Source: Acidimicrobiia bacterium (lineage in GTDB: Bacteria; Actinomycetota; Acidimicrobiia; Acidimicrobiales; Poriferisodalaceae). Taken from it: 62,202 nucleotides of DNA. The stretch lies in the NCBI GenBank assembly GCA_022826045.1, contig JAJDVQ010000026.1, positions 1 to 62,202 of the forward strand. The letters are read 5' to 3'. Position numbers and translations under genes: made by a program. Below are positions 1-6,910 of the stretch, piece after piece (within the stretch, counting starts at the first letter, position 1; every line of letters begins with the position of its first letter). Below the pieces are notes generated by a model. It saw only the letters and a list, made by a program, of their open reading frames with translations, searched no databases and was not told the DNA's origin.

Positions 1-9
1 CCGCCATGA

Positions 10-240
10 AGGCCCTGCTGCCTTGTCGCCACCGCCAGACGCAAGAACCGCAGCAACCTCACCGGCAAGACCAACGGCTGGAAGACCATCCTGAACACAC
101 CGGCCGTCCACTACGGCGACCGCATCGCCGACCACATCCGACGGACACCACCACAGCCGGATACACAAAAAACCGGACAGTCCCCCATGCCGGTGCGGAC
201 GTCGCTCTGCGCCCGGCAGCAGGCCAGCCAGGCTGGGTGA
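10..240 (+). pseudogene. possible C-terminal fragment of an unidentified (transposase-like?) ORF
   Basis: Open frame from the stop at 7-9 to the TGA at 238-240. The reading KNRSNLTGKTNGWKTILN followed by a YGDRI segment looks protein-like, but I cannot assign a family. Its last part (AD-H-IRRTPPQPDTQKT) lies in the 58-bp repeat that recurs at 2016-2073, where the same peptide is read in frame. The likeliest explanation is a truncated mobile-element gene entering from the left edge. Nothing else convincing is seen in 1-623: the alternative frame beginning at 6 has arginine/proline-rich shadow composition. Confidence 0.3.
127..185 (+). repeat. 58-bp direct repeat, left copy
   Basis: Matches 2016-2073 with two substitutions and one indel; the core acatccgacggacaccacca and the following cacagccggatacacaaaaa are identical. 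The two copies bracket the RES/Xre toxin-antitoxin pair, so this is probably the 3' end of a duplicated mobile element. Confidence 0.75.
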
Positions 241-611
241 GCGTAGACGTGACCGGCAATGTGTTCGGCCCGTTCAGCGCTCTGTGGCCCGGCCGTCTCG
301 ACACGGTGCACGCCTCCGCTTCTGGTCCAGTGGTGCTCAGCGCCATCGTTGCCCGAGACGATCCCGCGCCGGCATTCGGAGCACCCGCGGACTTGGCGGT
401 CTGCTGATCTCAGTCGGCAGGCCGGGCTGCGCGGCAGACAGGGCGCACAGCGCTCGATACTTCGGCATAAGGCGATCGAGTCTTCGCCGTCTTGTGGGAT
501 GGGGCGCTGGGCTCGGCAGGGTCAGGCTATGTCGTGAGTATGCCGACACGTTTGGACAAGGTTGCAACCTTTTGGCAAACACTATAAGTAGCGCAGCGCT
601 CTTCGTGCCGT

Positions 612-617
612 TATCGT
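612..617 (+). promoter_or_regulatory. -10 hexamer TATCGT, leaderless start of the Xre gene
   Basis: TATCGT (TANNNT class) ends 6 nt before the ATG at 624, with no Shine-Dalgarno between. A transcript would start at or next to the start codon. Confidence 0.55.
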
Positions 618-623
618 CGAGGC

Positions 624-1406
624 ATGTTCTCAGCGGAACACATGCTCGGAGGCGACTTGGACGAGGCGGTGGCTGCTGCTGCTGAAGCGGTCCCCGATGT
701 CGTCGCCGCGTTTGACCTCATGGTGCCGCTCGTCTCCACCGAGTGCAGCATCCCCGCGCTGAGGCGCTACTACACACTGGCCGATGCTGCTATCTGGACG
801 CTGCTTGAGGGTGCCGATGTCGTCGCCGCCCCCGCTGGTGCCTCGCAACCCGACACGGCTCGCGGCAGGATCATCGGGCAGTTGATGCAACGCGACATAC
901 CTGTGCTTGTCTGGCTCGCGCCCACACCTGACGGAATCGGGTTCGTCAAGGTCGTCGTCGACCGGCTGCGCGGGCATCTTGGCGGGATCCCGAACCAGTG
1001 CGTGAGGACTCGCGACGGTATCGACGGGCACCACTTCGACTGGGTGCGTAAGGCGCTGGCGAGCGTGGAGCTCGAACGTGCCTACAGCGCACCGCTGCAA
1101 CGTGCGATGGCGGTGCTCGACCTCTCGAGCGGTGAGGTCGCGGATGCGATGGGAGTGTCGCGCCAAGCGGTCGACAAGTGGTTGATCGGCGGGCCTCCAT
1201 CTGACCGGATCGAGAAGATCGGCGCGCTCGCCGACATCGCCGACATCTTGCACTACCGGCTGCGGCCAGGAACGCCGCCGACCGCCGTGCGGATGCCATC
1301 AGAGGCATACGGAGACCGCAGCATGCTGCAGCTGTTCGCCGACGACGAGCACGCGTGGCTGCTCGACAGTGTCCGCCAGAGCTTTGACTTCGCCAGCGTG
1401 GCGTGA
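624..1406 (+). CDS. HTH antitoxin-like protein of a RES/Xre pair, with long N-terminal domain
   Basis: 260 aa. A helix-turn-helix is visible at about residues 165-190 (LSSGEVADAMGVSRQAVDKW), followed by a ~70-residue C-terminus of the sort found in Xre antitoxins paired with RES toxins. The stop overlaps the GTG of the RES gene (GTGA), which is the usual antitoxin-first, coupled arrangement. Such antitoxins should bind and block the toxin and repress their own promoter. Odd feature: about 150 residues precede the HTH, with an alternating hydrophobic pattern (DVVAAP, DIPVLVWLAP) that may be an extra alpha/beta domain; common family members are shorter. ATG 624 is chosen because of the -10 hexamer 6 nt upstream. 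Confidence 0.75.
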   Translation: MFSAEHMLGGDLDEAVAAAAEAVPDVVAAFDLMVPLVSTECSIPALRRYYTLADAAIWTLLEGADVVAAPAGASQPDTARGRIIGQLMQRDIPVLVWLAPTPDGIGFVKVVVDRLRGHLGGIPNQCVRTRDGIDGHHFDWVRKALASVELERAYSAPLQRAMAVLDLSSGEVADAMGVSRQAVDKWLIGGPPSDRIEKIGALADIADILHYRLRPGTPPTAVRMPSEAYGDRSMLQLFADDEHAWLLDSVRQSFDFASVA

Positions 1407-1939
1407 CCGTGCGAACAGTCGAAATCGGCGAGCAGACGTATTTCCGCATCGCCGACGCACACTGGACCGATCCGCTCGACGCATCCCATGCGGCGAGGGG
1501 CACAGGGCAGCGATGGAATCCGCCTGGCATCCCGTGTCTCTATCTCAACGGGGATCGTCCGACCGTCGATGCCAACCTTCGCCGAGTCATCGGGCCGTAC
1601 CCGTATGCACAGTTCCTCGACCCTGCGACTGCGCCCGTAGTGCTCGAGGTAGAGCTTCCTCCCGGTGTGGCGGCGGACGTCTACACCCCTCAAGGTGTGT
1701 CCGAGGTTGGACTGCCGTCGAGTTACCCGCTCGATCACAGCGGGAGCCTGGTTCCCCATCAGCGATGCCAAGCCGTCGGGCAAGCAGTTCTCGACGTGGG
1801 ACTCGACGGAGTCGACTGCCGATCAGCAGCAACCGGAGGGGATCGGGAGCTTGCATGGTTCCCTCGTGACCGGCAGGCCACAGTGCTCACGAAGCACACA
1901 TTCGACGACTGGCGCGACGCCTCCAGAACCGCCTCCTGA
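1403..1939 (+). CDS. RES-domain toxin
   Basis: 178 aa, GTG start overlapping the antitoxin stop. RES-family signatures are visible: Y-F-R at 13-15, the RWNPPG stretch at 37-42 followed by CLYLNGDR (45-52), a valine/glutamate-rich strand (APVVLEVELP), and a C-terminal GVDCRSAATGGDRELAWFP segment equivalent to the conserved end of the fold. RES toxins act in the cytoplasm and characterised members deplete NAD+. Length and motif order are near normal, so it looks intact. The following 230 bases hold only the second copy of the 58-bp repeat. Confidence 0.85.
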   Translation: MTVRTVEIGEQTYFRIADAHWTDPLDASHAARGTGQRWNPPGIPCLYLNGDRPTVDANLRRVIGPYPYAQFLDPATAPVVLEVELPPGVAADVYTPQGVSEVGLPSSYPLDHSGSLVPHQRCQAVGQAVLDVGLDGVDCRSAATGGDRELAWFPRDRQATVLTKHTFDDWRDASRTAS

Positions 1940-2015
1940 GCATCTCATCGACACCGGCCTTGGCTTGGCGGGCGCTGTCAGACTAGACAGGCCCAGACAC
2001 GGGACAATACGGTCT

Positions 2016-2073
2016 GCCGACTACATCCGACGGACACCACCACAGCCGGATACACAAAAAACTGACAGTCCCC
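2016..2073 (+). repeat. 58-bp direct repeat, right copy
   Basis: Second copy of 127-185. Read in one frame it encodes AD-Y-IRRTPPQPDTQKT, the same peptide as the left copy, so both copies descend from one coding end. The region 1940-2175 shows nothing else I can assign. Confidence 0.75.
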
Positions 2074-2175
2074 GTCACCGGGGAATGTTGTGAGTATGGA
2101 GGATCACAGTGTGAGTGCGATCAACGAGGCCCATGAATGGCGTCGACGCAGCCACAGACCAGCGAAGCAGAATCG

Positions 2176-3681
2176 TCACCAATCGGATCCGTCTTGGCGC
2201 TCTCGATCCAGTGCCTCACGCACAGCGGCCGACTTCTGCTCGGACATGGTCGCACGGACGGATTGGCTGCCGGGGCTGCCGGGATGCAGCGGGCAAGGCA
2301 AGTTGACGAGTCTGCGCCCACATGTGCCTGTTGGCGTTTTCGCCCCACACACCATCACTCTGGGGCGAATCCGCGTGGATGTTCTCGACGGTGACCTGCG
2401 TGGCTTGGCGGATTGCTGCCATGTTAGTTCGTTGAGCACTCCAACGGACCGCCTCTTGGCACCTCGATCCAGATCCGGCAACACAGATGATGCTCTGTCC
2501 ACTGCGGATAGACCGTCGATTGTGTCACTGATTGCCGTCGGCACTCGTCGCAGGATGTTCTCTGCCCGTTCGACACATTCGGCGGCATCGAGTCGAAGCG
2601 ATGAAGCGGTGCGCTCCCACGCCGAAAGACGGTCGCTCTTCCGCAAGGTGTAGTCCTTGCCAATTCGCATGGCGGTCCGCAGTTTCCACGCAGGTCGACC
2701 TTCGAGATACGGCAGATAGGAGATCACGTCGTACATCGGGGCGAGATCAACGCCTCTTCCTTCAAGCAGAACGCTGTAGTTCTTCGCGTGAGCGTCAGGA
2801 GCAGCGATCGCCCAATTGTAGATGAGGGCATCTCGGAATCTGCGAACGTCTCGATGTGAGTCACTTGACTCAGCCCAGAGCAAGTCGGAAACCTGCGAGG
2901 GTGAAGGACCGCCCTCCGATTGATATTTTCGGTCCGGTGCGATGCCGAGCGCTTGGCACAAGTCCTCCTGATGAACTCGCTGGAATGGTCCACCGACCAT
3001 CGGTTGCCTTCGGTCGAATCTCGTGACCACCACAACTCGCTCATCTTCGAAGTACGCCAGCTCGGTGTGCGCAGCGTCGAGGCCCAGACGGCGGGCAGCC
3101 GTCAAGCACACATGCTCGACAACTTCAGCGTCGTCGTAGTCGTCGAGTCCGGGCTTGATGATGTGGGTCGTGGGGCGTTCACCGTGCGGCATCGCCCACT
3201 TGTCATCTTCTCGGCTGAGGGCGCATTTCGCCTGGGCCCCTCCCAAGCTGAATTGCCCAAAAATGATCTCCCCACCCCAAGTGCTCCAGTCTTGCCGTGC
3301 TTGGCGAACCCATGTAGCGATGTCGTGCTCCGATAGCTCGTGCGTCACGCTTGGGCGTTGCGGCAGTGCTGTTCCCGCAGGAACAAACTGGACAGCTCCG
3401 GCACAGTCGTGGCCGATGTCGGTGGCGAGCAGATTGATCGGCTCCGAGCTCGCTGCGCCGCTGCGGGCTGCCCACACTTCTCGTACCTGATGGTTATCCG
3501 GCAGCAGTCCGTCGATCCACTGTCCGACTTCGTAGGGGCGAAGCGACAAGGGCGTGCTGAGCGACAGAGGCGTGCCCTGTGCTGCCACGTACTTCTCGTC
3601 GTACACGAAGGTCGCGCTCCCGTTGGCGTCCGTGATCGTCCCCGCGAGCTTCCCGTGGATGAAGACGTCTAGGTCAGGCAT
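2176..3681 (-). CDS. hipA: HipA-family serine/threonine kinase toxin
   Basis: 501 aa from the ATG at 3681, which overlaps the hipB stop by 8 bases. An N-terminal HipA couple domain (VFIHGKLAGTI, PLSLRPY, WIDGLLPDN) precedes the kinase-like domain: GGAQAKCAL at 148-155, the HIIKPG strand, catalytic DAHAKN at about 296-301, and LAPMYDVIS with the metal-binding D at about 318. HipA kinases phosphorylate a translation target (glutamyl-tRNA synthetase in E. coli) and cause dormancy; HipB neutralises them. Odd feature: canonical HipA should end near residue 420. The last ~80 residues are proline/arginine-rich, of unusual composition, and look like readthrough into foreign DNA. Confidence 0.9.
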   Translation of the reverse strand: MPDLDVFIHGKLAGTITDANGSATFVYDEKYVAAQGTPLSLSTPLSLRPYEVGQWIDGLLPDNHQVREVWAARSGAASSEPINLLATDIGHDCAGAVQFVPAGTALPQRPSVTHELSEHDIATWVRQARQDWSTWGGEIIFGQFSLGGAQAKCALSREDDKWAMPHGERPTTHIIKPGLDDYDDAEVVEHVCLTAARRLGLDAAHTELAYFEDERVVVVTRFDRRQPMVGGPFQRVHQEDLCQALGIAPDRKYQSEGGPSPSQVSDLLWAESSDSHRDVRRFRDALIYNWAIAAPDAHAKNYSVLLEGRGVDLAPMYDVISYLPYLEGRPAWKLRTAMRIGKDYTLRKSDRLSAWERTASSLRLDAAECVERAENILRRVPTAISDTIDGLSAVDRASSVLPDLDRGAKRRSVGVLNELTWQQSAKPRRSPSRTSTRIRPRVMVCGAKTPTGTCGRRLVNLPCPLHPGSPGSQSVRATMSEQKSAAVREALDRERQDGSDW

Positions 3682-3958
3682 CGTGCGCCACGTTCTTCCT
3701 GCGGGCAGGGATCGGGTTGAAGTCGATCTCGTATCCGACAGCCTTGAGAACTGCTGAGAGCGTGCTGACACGGATATCCCTAGTGCCGTTCTCAAGTGCT
3801 GAGATCGTCTCCCTCGAAACTCCGGATGCTTCTGCCACATCGGCCTGCTGCATGCCAGCGGATATGCGAGCGTCGGCCACTGAGCGCCCGATTCTCCGTG
3901 GCGAACGCATGCCGATATATGGGACAATGCCTGAGGTAGCCGGCTTCTCTGTGTTCAT
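3674..3958 (-). CDS. hipB: HipB-like Xre antitoxin
   Basis: 94 aa. HTH_3 domain at about residues 25-80: MQQADVAEASGVSRETISAL then ENGTRDIRVSTLSAVLKAVG, the classic HipB pattern. It is the first gene of the hipBA operon and overlaps hipA. HipB binds HipA and represses its own promoter; the palindromes at 3984-4029 just upstream are the obvious operator. ATG 3958 is the chosen start; a longer in-frame start upstream would run into the operator. Confidence 0.9.
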   Translation of the reverse strand: MNTEKPATSGIVPYIGMRSPRRIGRSVADARISAGMQQADVAEASGVSRETISALENGTRDIRVSTLSAVLKAVGYEIDFNPIPARRKNVAHDA

Positions 3959-3983
3959 GACGCTCGAATCCCGCTAAGTGGAG

Positions 3984-4029
3984 CGAATGTGGCGATTTCG
4001 CCACACATTACATCATGTGGCACATTCGC
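3984..4029. promoter_or_regulatory. hipBA operator: nested inverted repeats
   Basis: A perfect 18-bp palindrome, TGTGGCGA-TT-TCGCCACA (3988-4005), lies inside a wider inverted pair GCGAATGTG (3984-3992) / CACATTCGC (4021-4029). It is 26-71 bases upstream of the hipB start, as expected for HipB autorepression. The region up to 4115 has no other feature. Confidence 0.75.
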
Positions 4030-4069
4030 AACATCCGATCCAGCGCCAGGCGTCGAGCGCTGCGGGTGA

Positions 4070-4375
4070 TCAGACAGGCATGGCGCCTGGACACAGCAAT
4101 GGGGCTCTTCGCGTTTTAGCGTGGGGTGAGGTCGTCGAGGAGGGTCCAGTCGGGTTTGCCTGCATACAGCAGGACTCGTGTGCGGTAGTGGTCGAAGTTG
4201 GTGATCCCGAGCGACACGCGCTTGATGAGCTTTGCGGGGTTGTTGGCTGCCTCGGTGGGTCCGTTGGTGACATGTGACCGGTGCCAGTTGGTGATGTCGG
4301 GTGCGCAGCGGCCGCTGATGCCGATGCTCCGACGGTCAGCGCCACTGCCAGCCCAGCAGTCAATAGTTTTCGCAT
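4070..4375 (-). pseudogene. 5' end of a secreted-protein gene fused out of frame to an IS remnant
   Basis: The ATG at 4375 has a strong Shine-Dalgarno (GGAGAGG) and starts a clear signal peptide, MRKLLTAGLAVALTVGASAS, ending in AAAAH. After about 28 residues the frame enters DNA that codes, in another frame, for an ISL3 transposase C-terminus (4116-4302); the rest (proline/serine/cysteine-rich) is therefore an artefactual tail. Probably the secreted gene was truncated by insertion or deletion. The open frame extends further 5' through the tRNA gene; that longer start is rejected. Confidence 0.6.
4116..4302 (-). mobile_element. ISL3-family transposase C-terminal remnant
   Basis: The frame ending at the TAA (4118-4116) reads DITNWHRSHVTNGPTEAANN, LIKRVSLGITNFDHYRTRV and LLYAGKPDWTLLDDLTPR. 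This is the strongly conserved end of ISL3 transposases (the NGPTEAxNN and LLYAGKPDW blocks). Only about 60 residues remain and no catalytic domain is present. It sits beside a tRNA gene and joins a truncated secreted-protein gene. Confidence 0.85.
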
Positions 4376-4449
4376 CGGGTCCCTCTCCTTCTGTATGGCG
4401 TTGGCGAACGCCGCTGATGGCTGCGACACCCTGTGGTCTGGGGGTGCGG

Positions 4450-4522
4450 TAGGCCGCCCGGGGCTCGAACCCGGCACCTTGGGATTAAAAGTCCCCTGCT
4501 CTACCCGATGAGCTAGCGGCCC
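4450..4522 (-). tRNA. tRNA-Lys (anticodon TTT)
   Basis: On the minus strand: acceptor GGGCCGC pairs with GCGGCCT, D-arm GCTC...GAGC, anticodon loop CTTTTAA (anticodon TTT), T-arm CCGGG-TTCGAGC-CCCGG, discriminator A. The bases after the discriminator are CCG, so CCA is not fully encoded. The anticodon stem has one G/A mismatch at its outer end. No intron. Confidence 0.93.
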
Positions 4523-4608
4523 CACATCCGGAAGCACCGCTGCGGCGCTTCCGGCACTCGTCCCGAGGCTAGAGCGGGATGCACCGATCTGGTCCGGCCT
4601 CGCTGCCC

Positions 4609-4614
4609 TAGCCT
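4609..4614 (+). promoter_or_regulatory. -10 hexamer TAGCCT, leaderless start
   Basis: TAGCCT is separated by 7 nt from the GTG at 4622; no Shine-Dalgarno is present. Confidence 0.5.
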
Positions 4615-4621
4615 TGCAGCG

Positions 4622-4837
4622 GTGCCCGACGAGATGTCCCCAGCCGAACCGCAGAACTCTGCAGAGTTCCTGACTGACGACGAGCTTGACGCCATCGAGG
4701 ACGACCTCGCACGGGCAGAGCGAACCTTGAGCCTGCTTGCGGACGACGACATGGATCCGGCGGCTGCGTCTGACTGGATCGCTGCGCCCTCGGCACCCGA
4801 CACCCAGGACGCGACGGGCGTGGCTACTCGATCATGA
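4622..4837 (+). CDS. small acidic hypothetical protein
   Basis: 71 aa, GTG start placed 7 nt after a -10 hexamer. Very acidic (FLTDDELDAIEDDLARAERT then DDDMDPAAASDW) with one predicted amphipathic helix. No cysteine motif, signal peptide or membrane segment. I do not recognise the family. Its 3' end overlaps the end of the convergent histidine phosphatase gene by 14 bases. Confidence 0.6.
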   Translation: MPDEMSPAEPQNSAEFLTDDELDAIEDDLARAERTLSLLADDDMDPAAASDWIAAPSAPDTQDATGVATRS

Positions 4838-5528
4838 GGTCGATGTCACTCGCAACGAGCTCGACCCGGTTGCGCGGCGCCAGCTGATCCCAGCTCCAGT
4901 TCGCGTCCGCAGCGGCGCCGTCCAGCCAGAACCAGCGACCAGCGAGATTGGGCACGCGCTCGTCGCCGAGCCCGACACGCGCGTCGATCGTCTTCAGCAC
5001 GCCCGCATGACCCACGAGCAGCACACGGCCGCAGACAGAGAGGTGGCGGCGCAGGGCTGGCAGCAGCCGACGAGCAATGCTCTCCTCTGACTCAAAGCCG
5101 GGCGGCCACCTCCGAGCAGCGACATCGCCCGGCCAGCCTTCGTCGATCTCGGCTCTGGTGAGACCCTCCCACGGACCCGCACTGCGCTCTCGCAACGACT
5201 CGTCGGCGGCCACTTCGCTGACGCCGAGATGCTTCGCGATGATCTCGGCCGTCCGGCGCGCTCGTTGCAGGTCGCTCGAGACAATCAGATCGAACGGCGG
5301 CAGATCGAAGGCATGCCGGGCGGTGTGCAGATCGTGACCGCGCATGGCGGGTGTGCGCCAGCTGTTGTCCGACTCGGCGAGCCGTCTCGCCAAGGCGTCA
5401 GCGGCGATCTCGGCCTGACGCTCGCCCAGACCCGTCAGCGGCGGATCGGCCTGCCCCTGCCAGCGCCCGCGCAGGTTCCATTCGGACTGCCCGTGGCGGA
5501 CCGCCAGCAACTCTGAATGCGCCCTCAC
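4824..5528 (-). CDS. histidine phosphatase family (phosphoglycerate mutase-like) protein
   Basis: 234 aa. N-terminal RHG motif at residues 8-15 (AVRHGQSEWN), a second arginine block (IVSSDLQRARRTAEI), catalytic glutamate region (LRERSAGPWEGLT) and C-terminal VGHAGVL histidine. This is the full set for a phosphohistidine phosphatase/mutase. The substrate cannot be read from sequence; broad-specificity phosphatases of this branch act on small phosphorylated metabolites. The GTG at 5528 is preferred to longer starts because TACGGT lies 8 nt upstream and the RHG motif falls near the N-terminus. Confidence 0.9.
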   Translation of the reverse strand: MRAHSELLAVRHGQSEWNLRGRWQGQADPPLTGLGERQAEIAADALARRLAESDNSWRTPAMRGHDLHTARHAFDLPPFDLIVSSDLQRARRTAEIIAKHLGVSEVAADESLRERSAGPWEGLTRAEIDEGWPGDVAARRWPPGFESEESIARRLLPALRRHLSVCGRVLLVGHAGVLKTIDARVGLGDERVPNLAGRWFWLDGAAADANWSWDQLAPRNRVELVASDIDLMIE

Positions 5529-5536
5529 GGCACCCG

Positions 5537-5542
5537 ACCGTA
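5537..5542 (-). promoter_or_regulatory. -10 hexamer TACGGT, leaderless start of histidine phosphatase
   Basis: Minus-strand TACGGT, 8 nt before the GTG at 5528. It lies back to back with the plus-strand hexamer of the MoaD-like gene, giving a compact divergent promoter region. Confidence 0.5.
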
Positions 5543-5566
5543 GCTGGCCTGACCAGCACAGATGGG

Positions 5567-5572
5567 TAGCAT
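5567..5572 (+). promoter_or_regulatory. -10 hexamer TAGCAT, leaderless start of MoaD-like gene
   Basis: TAGCAT, then 7 nt, then the ATG at 5580. Confidence 0.5.
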
Positions 5573-5579
5573 CGTGGCG

Positions 5580-5822
5580 ATGCCCACCGTCACGATCCGC
5601 CTGTTCGCGGGGGCGCGCGAGGCGGCCGGCGTCGGCACCACGCAAACCGAGGCGTCATCGGTCGCGGATGCGCTGGATTGGGCCAAGGCGCATTTCGGCG
5701 AGGGTTTCAGCGCTGTGCTCGCAGCCAGTCGCGTCTGGCTGAACGGCGAGCCTGCCGATCCTGTGACGCCGTTGAGCGCCGGCGACGAGATCGCCGTCTT
5801 GCCGCCCGTGTCGGGCGGCTGA
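5580..5822 (+). CDS. MoaD/ThiS family sulfur-carrier protein
   Basis: 80 aa, ubiquitin-fold small protein. It starts with the typical strand VTIRLFAGAREAAG and ends LPPVSGG; the C-terminal Gly-Gly is the residue pair adenylated and thiocarboxylated in this family. The central VWLNGEPAD and SAGDEIAVLPP segments match MoaD. Possible roles are molybdopterin synthase small subunit or another sulfur transfer. No moaE or thiazole gene is adjacent, so the pathway is open. The ATG at 5580 fits both the fold and the promoter hexamer. Confidence 0.85.
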   Translation: MPTVTIRLFAGAREAAGVGTTQTEASSVADALDWAKAHFGEGFSAVLAASRVWLNGEPADPVTPLSAGDEIAVLPPVSGG

Positions 5823-5839
5823 GCGGCGACCGCGGTGGG

Positions 5840-6832
5840 GTGAATCCTGCGTCGCCGCAGCCAGATCCGCCGCGGATTCTCTCGGCGGCGCTGTGGCTCG
5901 GACCGCCTGTTGCGAGGGGCGACGCCAGCATCACGGCAGGAGTGGTGTGGCTCGCCGCACTCATCGCTGCGCTGTGGGCGGGCGCCGCAGTGTTCGGCCT
6001 GGCAGTGTCGGCTGTCGCTGCACTCGGCGCCTGGCAGGCAGTGAGCGTGCGCAGCGGCAGCGATGGAGCCTCTCGGACGCGGGCATCTCAGAGCGGAGCC
6101 GCGGCTGCGGGAGGCGATACGCGTTATCGACTGCCGGCCGCTGTGCTTGCGGGCGCGGTCGGAATTGCCGGCGTCATTGACACCCGCTTGGCGGGCGCAG
6201 TGCTCGGTGCAGCTGCTGTCGCCAGCTTCATCGTGGCCTCCTCGTTGGGAGGCGGCCGTCCCGCGGGTGGTGCCGCGCGGCCTCAGCAGGCCGCTCCGCC
6301 GTCGGTGCTGGCGCGGGCGGGTCTGCTGGTGCGCTGCTGGATGCAGGTCGGCGTGACTGCGGCATGCGCGGCGGCAGTGGCCCGGTACTCGACGGGAGCG
6401 GCCCTCGTACTGGTAGGTGCAGCGGCCTGTTACGACGCCGGTGCCTACGTCACCGCGGCCGACCGTCGACCGGGATTGCGAGGCCCCGTCGCGGGAGCAG
6501 TCGCGGCGGCCGCGGCCGTCTTCGCGCTGACCGGCGTGAGCGTGCCGCCCTTCGCGCCGTCTGACGTCATGCGGTACGGCGCACTTGCCGCACTCACCCT
6601 GCCGCTGGGACCCGCGTTGGCCCGTTGCATCATTGCCCCCGAGGCTCGACCTAGCGTGCGACGCGCCGATGCGCAGGCCACTGCCCGGGCCTCCGGCGAT
6701 CCGGCTGGGCGCGGGCATCGCACAGCGCTCGCACGGTCGCGACTGGGGGCGCCCTGGGCCGTGCGCAGACTCGATTCGCTCAGCATCACTGCGCCCGCCT
6801 GGATGTGGGGGTTGGGATTGCTGGTCATCTGA
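5840..6832 (+). CDS. multi-pass membrane protein, function unknown
   Basis: 330 aa, GTG start 18 bases after the MoaD-like stop. About seven or eight hydrophobic segments (VVWLAALIAALWAGAAVFGL, LPAAVLAGAVGIAG, AGAVLGAAAVASFIVASSL, VGVTAACAAAVA, ALVLVGAAACYDAGAY, VAGAVAAAAAVFALTG, LAALTLPLGPALA). The C-terminal half is vaguely like CdsA-type phosphatidate cytidylyltransferases (polytopic, tyrosine/aspartate in a late helix), but the CdsA signature is not seen, so I leave it unnamed. Probably cotranscribed with the MoaD-like gene. Confidence 0.65.
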   Translation: MNPASPQPDPPRILSAALWLGPPVARGDASITAGVVWLAALIAALWAGAAVFGLAVSAVAALGAWQAVSVRSGSDGASRTRASQSGAAAAGGDTRYRLPAAVLAGAVGIAGVIDTRLAGAVLGAAAVASFIVASSLGGGRPAGGAARPQQAAPPSVLARAGLLVRCWMQVGVTAACAAAVARYSTGAALVLVGAAACYDAGAYVTAADRRPGLRGPVAGAVAAAAAVFALTGVSVPPFAPSDVMRYGALAALTLPLGPALARCIIAPEARPSVRRADAQATARASGDPAGRGHRTALARSRLGAPWAVRRLDSLSITAPAWMWGLGLLVI

Positions 6833-6896
6833 GCGTTCTCAGCGATCTAGATCGGTCGTGATGGGGCGACAGATCGTGGGTGTGCGGCGATCTGCG

Positions 6897-6902
6897 TAGC
6901 GT
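6897..6902 (+). promoter_or_regulatory. -10 hexamer TAGCGT upstream of mshA
   Basis: TAGCGT, then 8 nt, then the GTG at 6911. This supports 6911 rather than the TTG at 6902, which overlaps the hexamer. Confidence 0.5.
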
Positions 6903-6910
6903 TGTCGGCT

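Noticed and set aside
6..407. 133-residue protein at the left edge
   Set aside because: Arg/Pro/His-rich shadow; the alternative frame reads more like a degraded real protein.
2090..2653. 187-residue plus-strand frame
   Set aside because: Antisense to the hipA 3' region, Arg/Ser-rich shadow.
4070..4537. Long minus-strand protein starting at 4537
   Set aside because: Its first part is the tRNA-Lys gene read as protein; the real start with signal peptide and Shine-Dalgarno is 4375.
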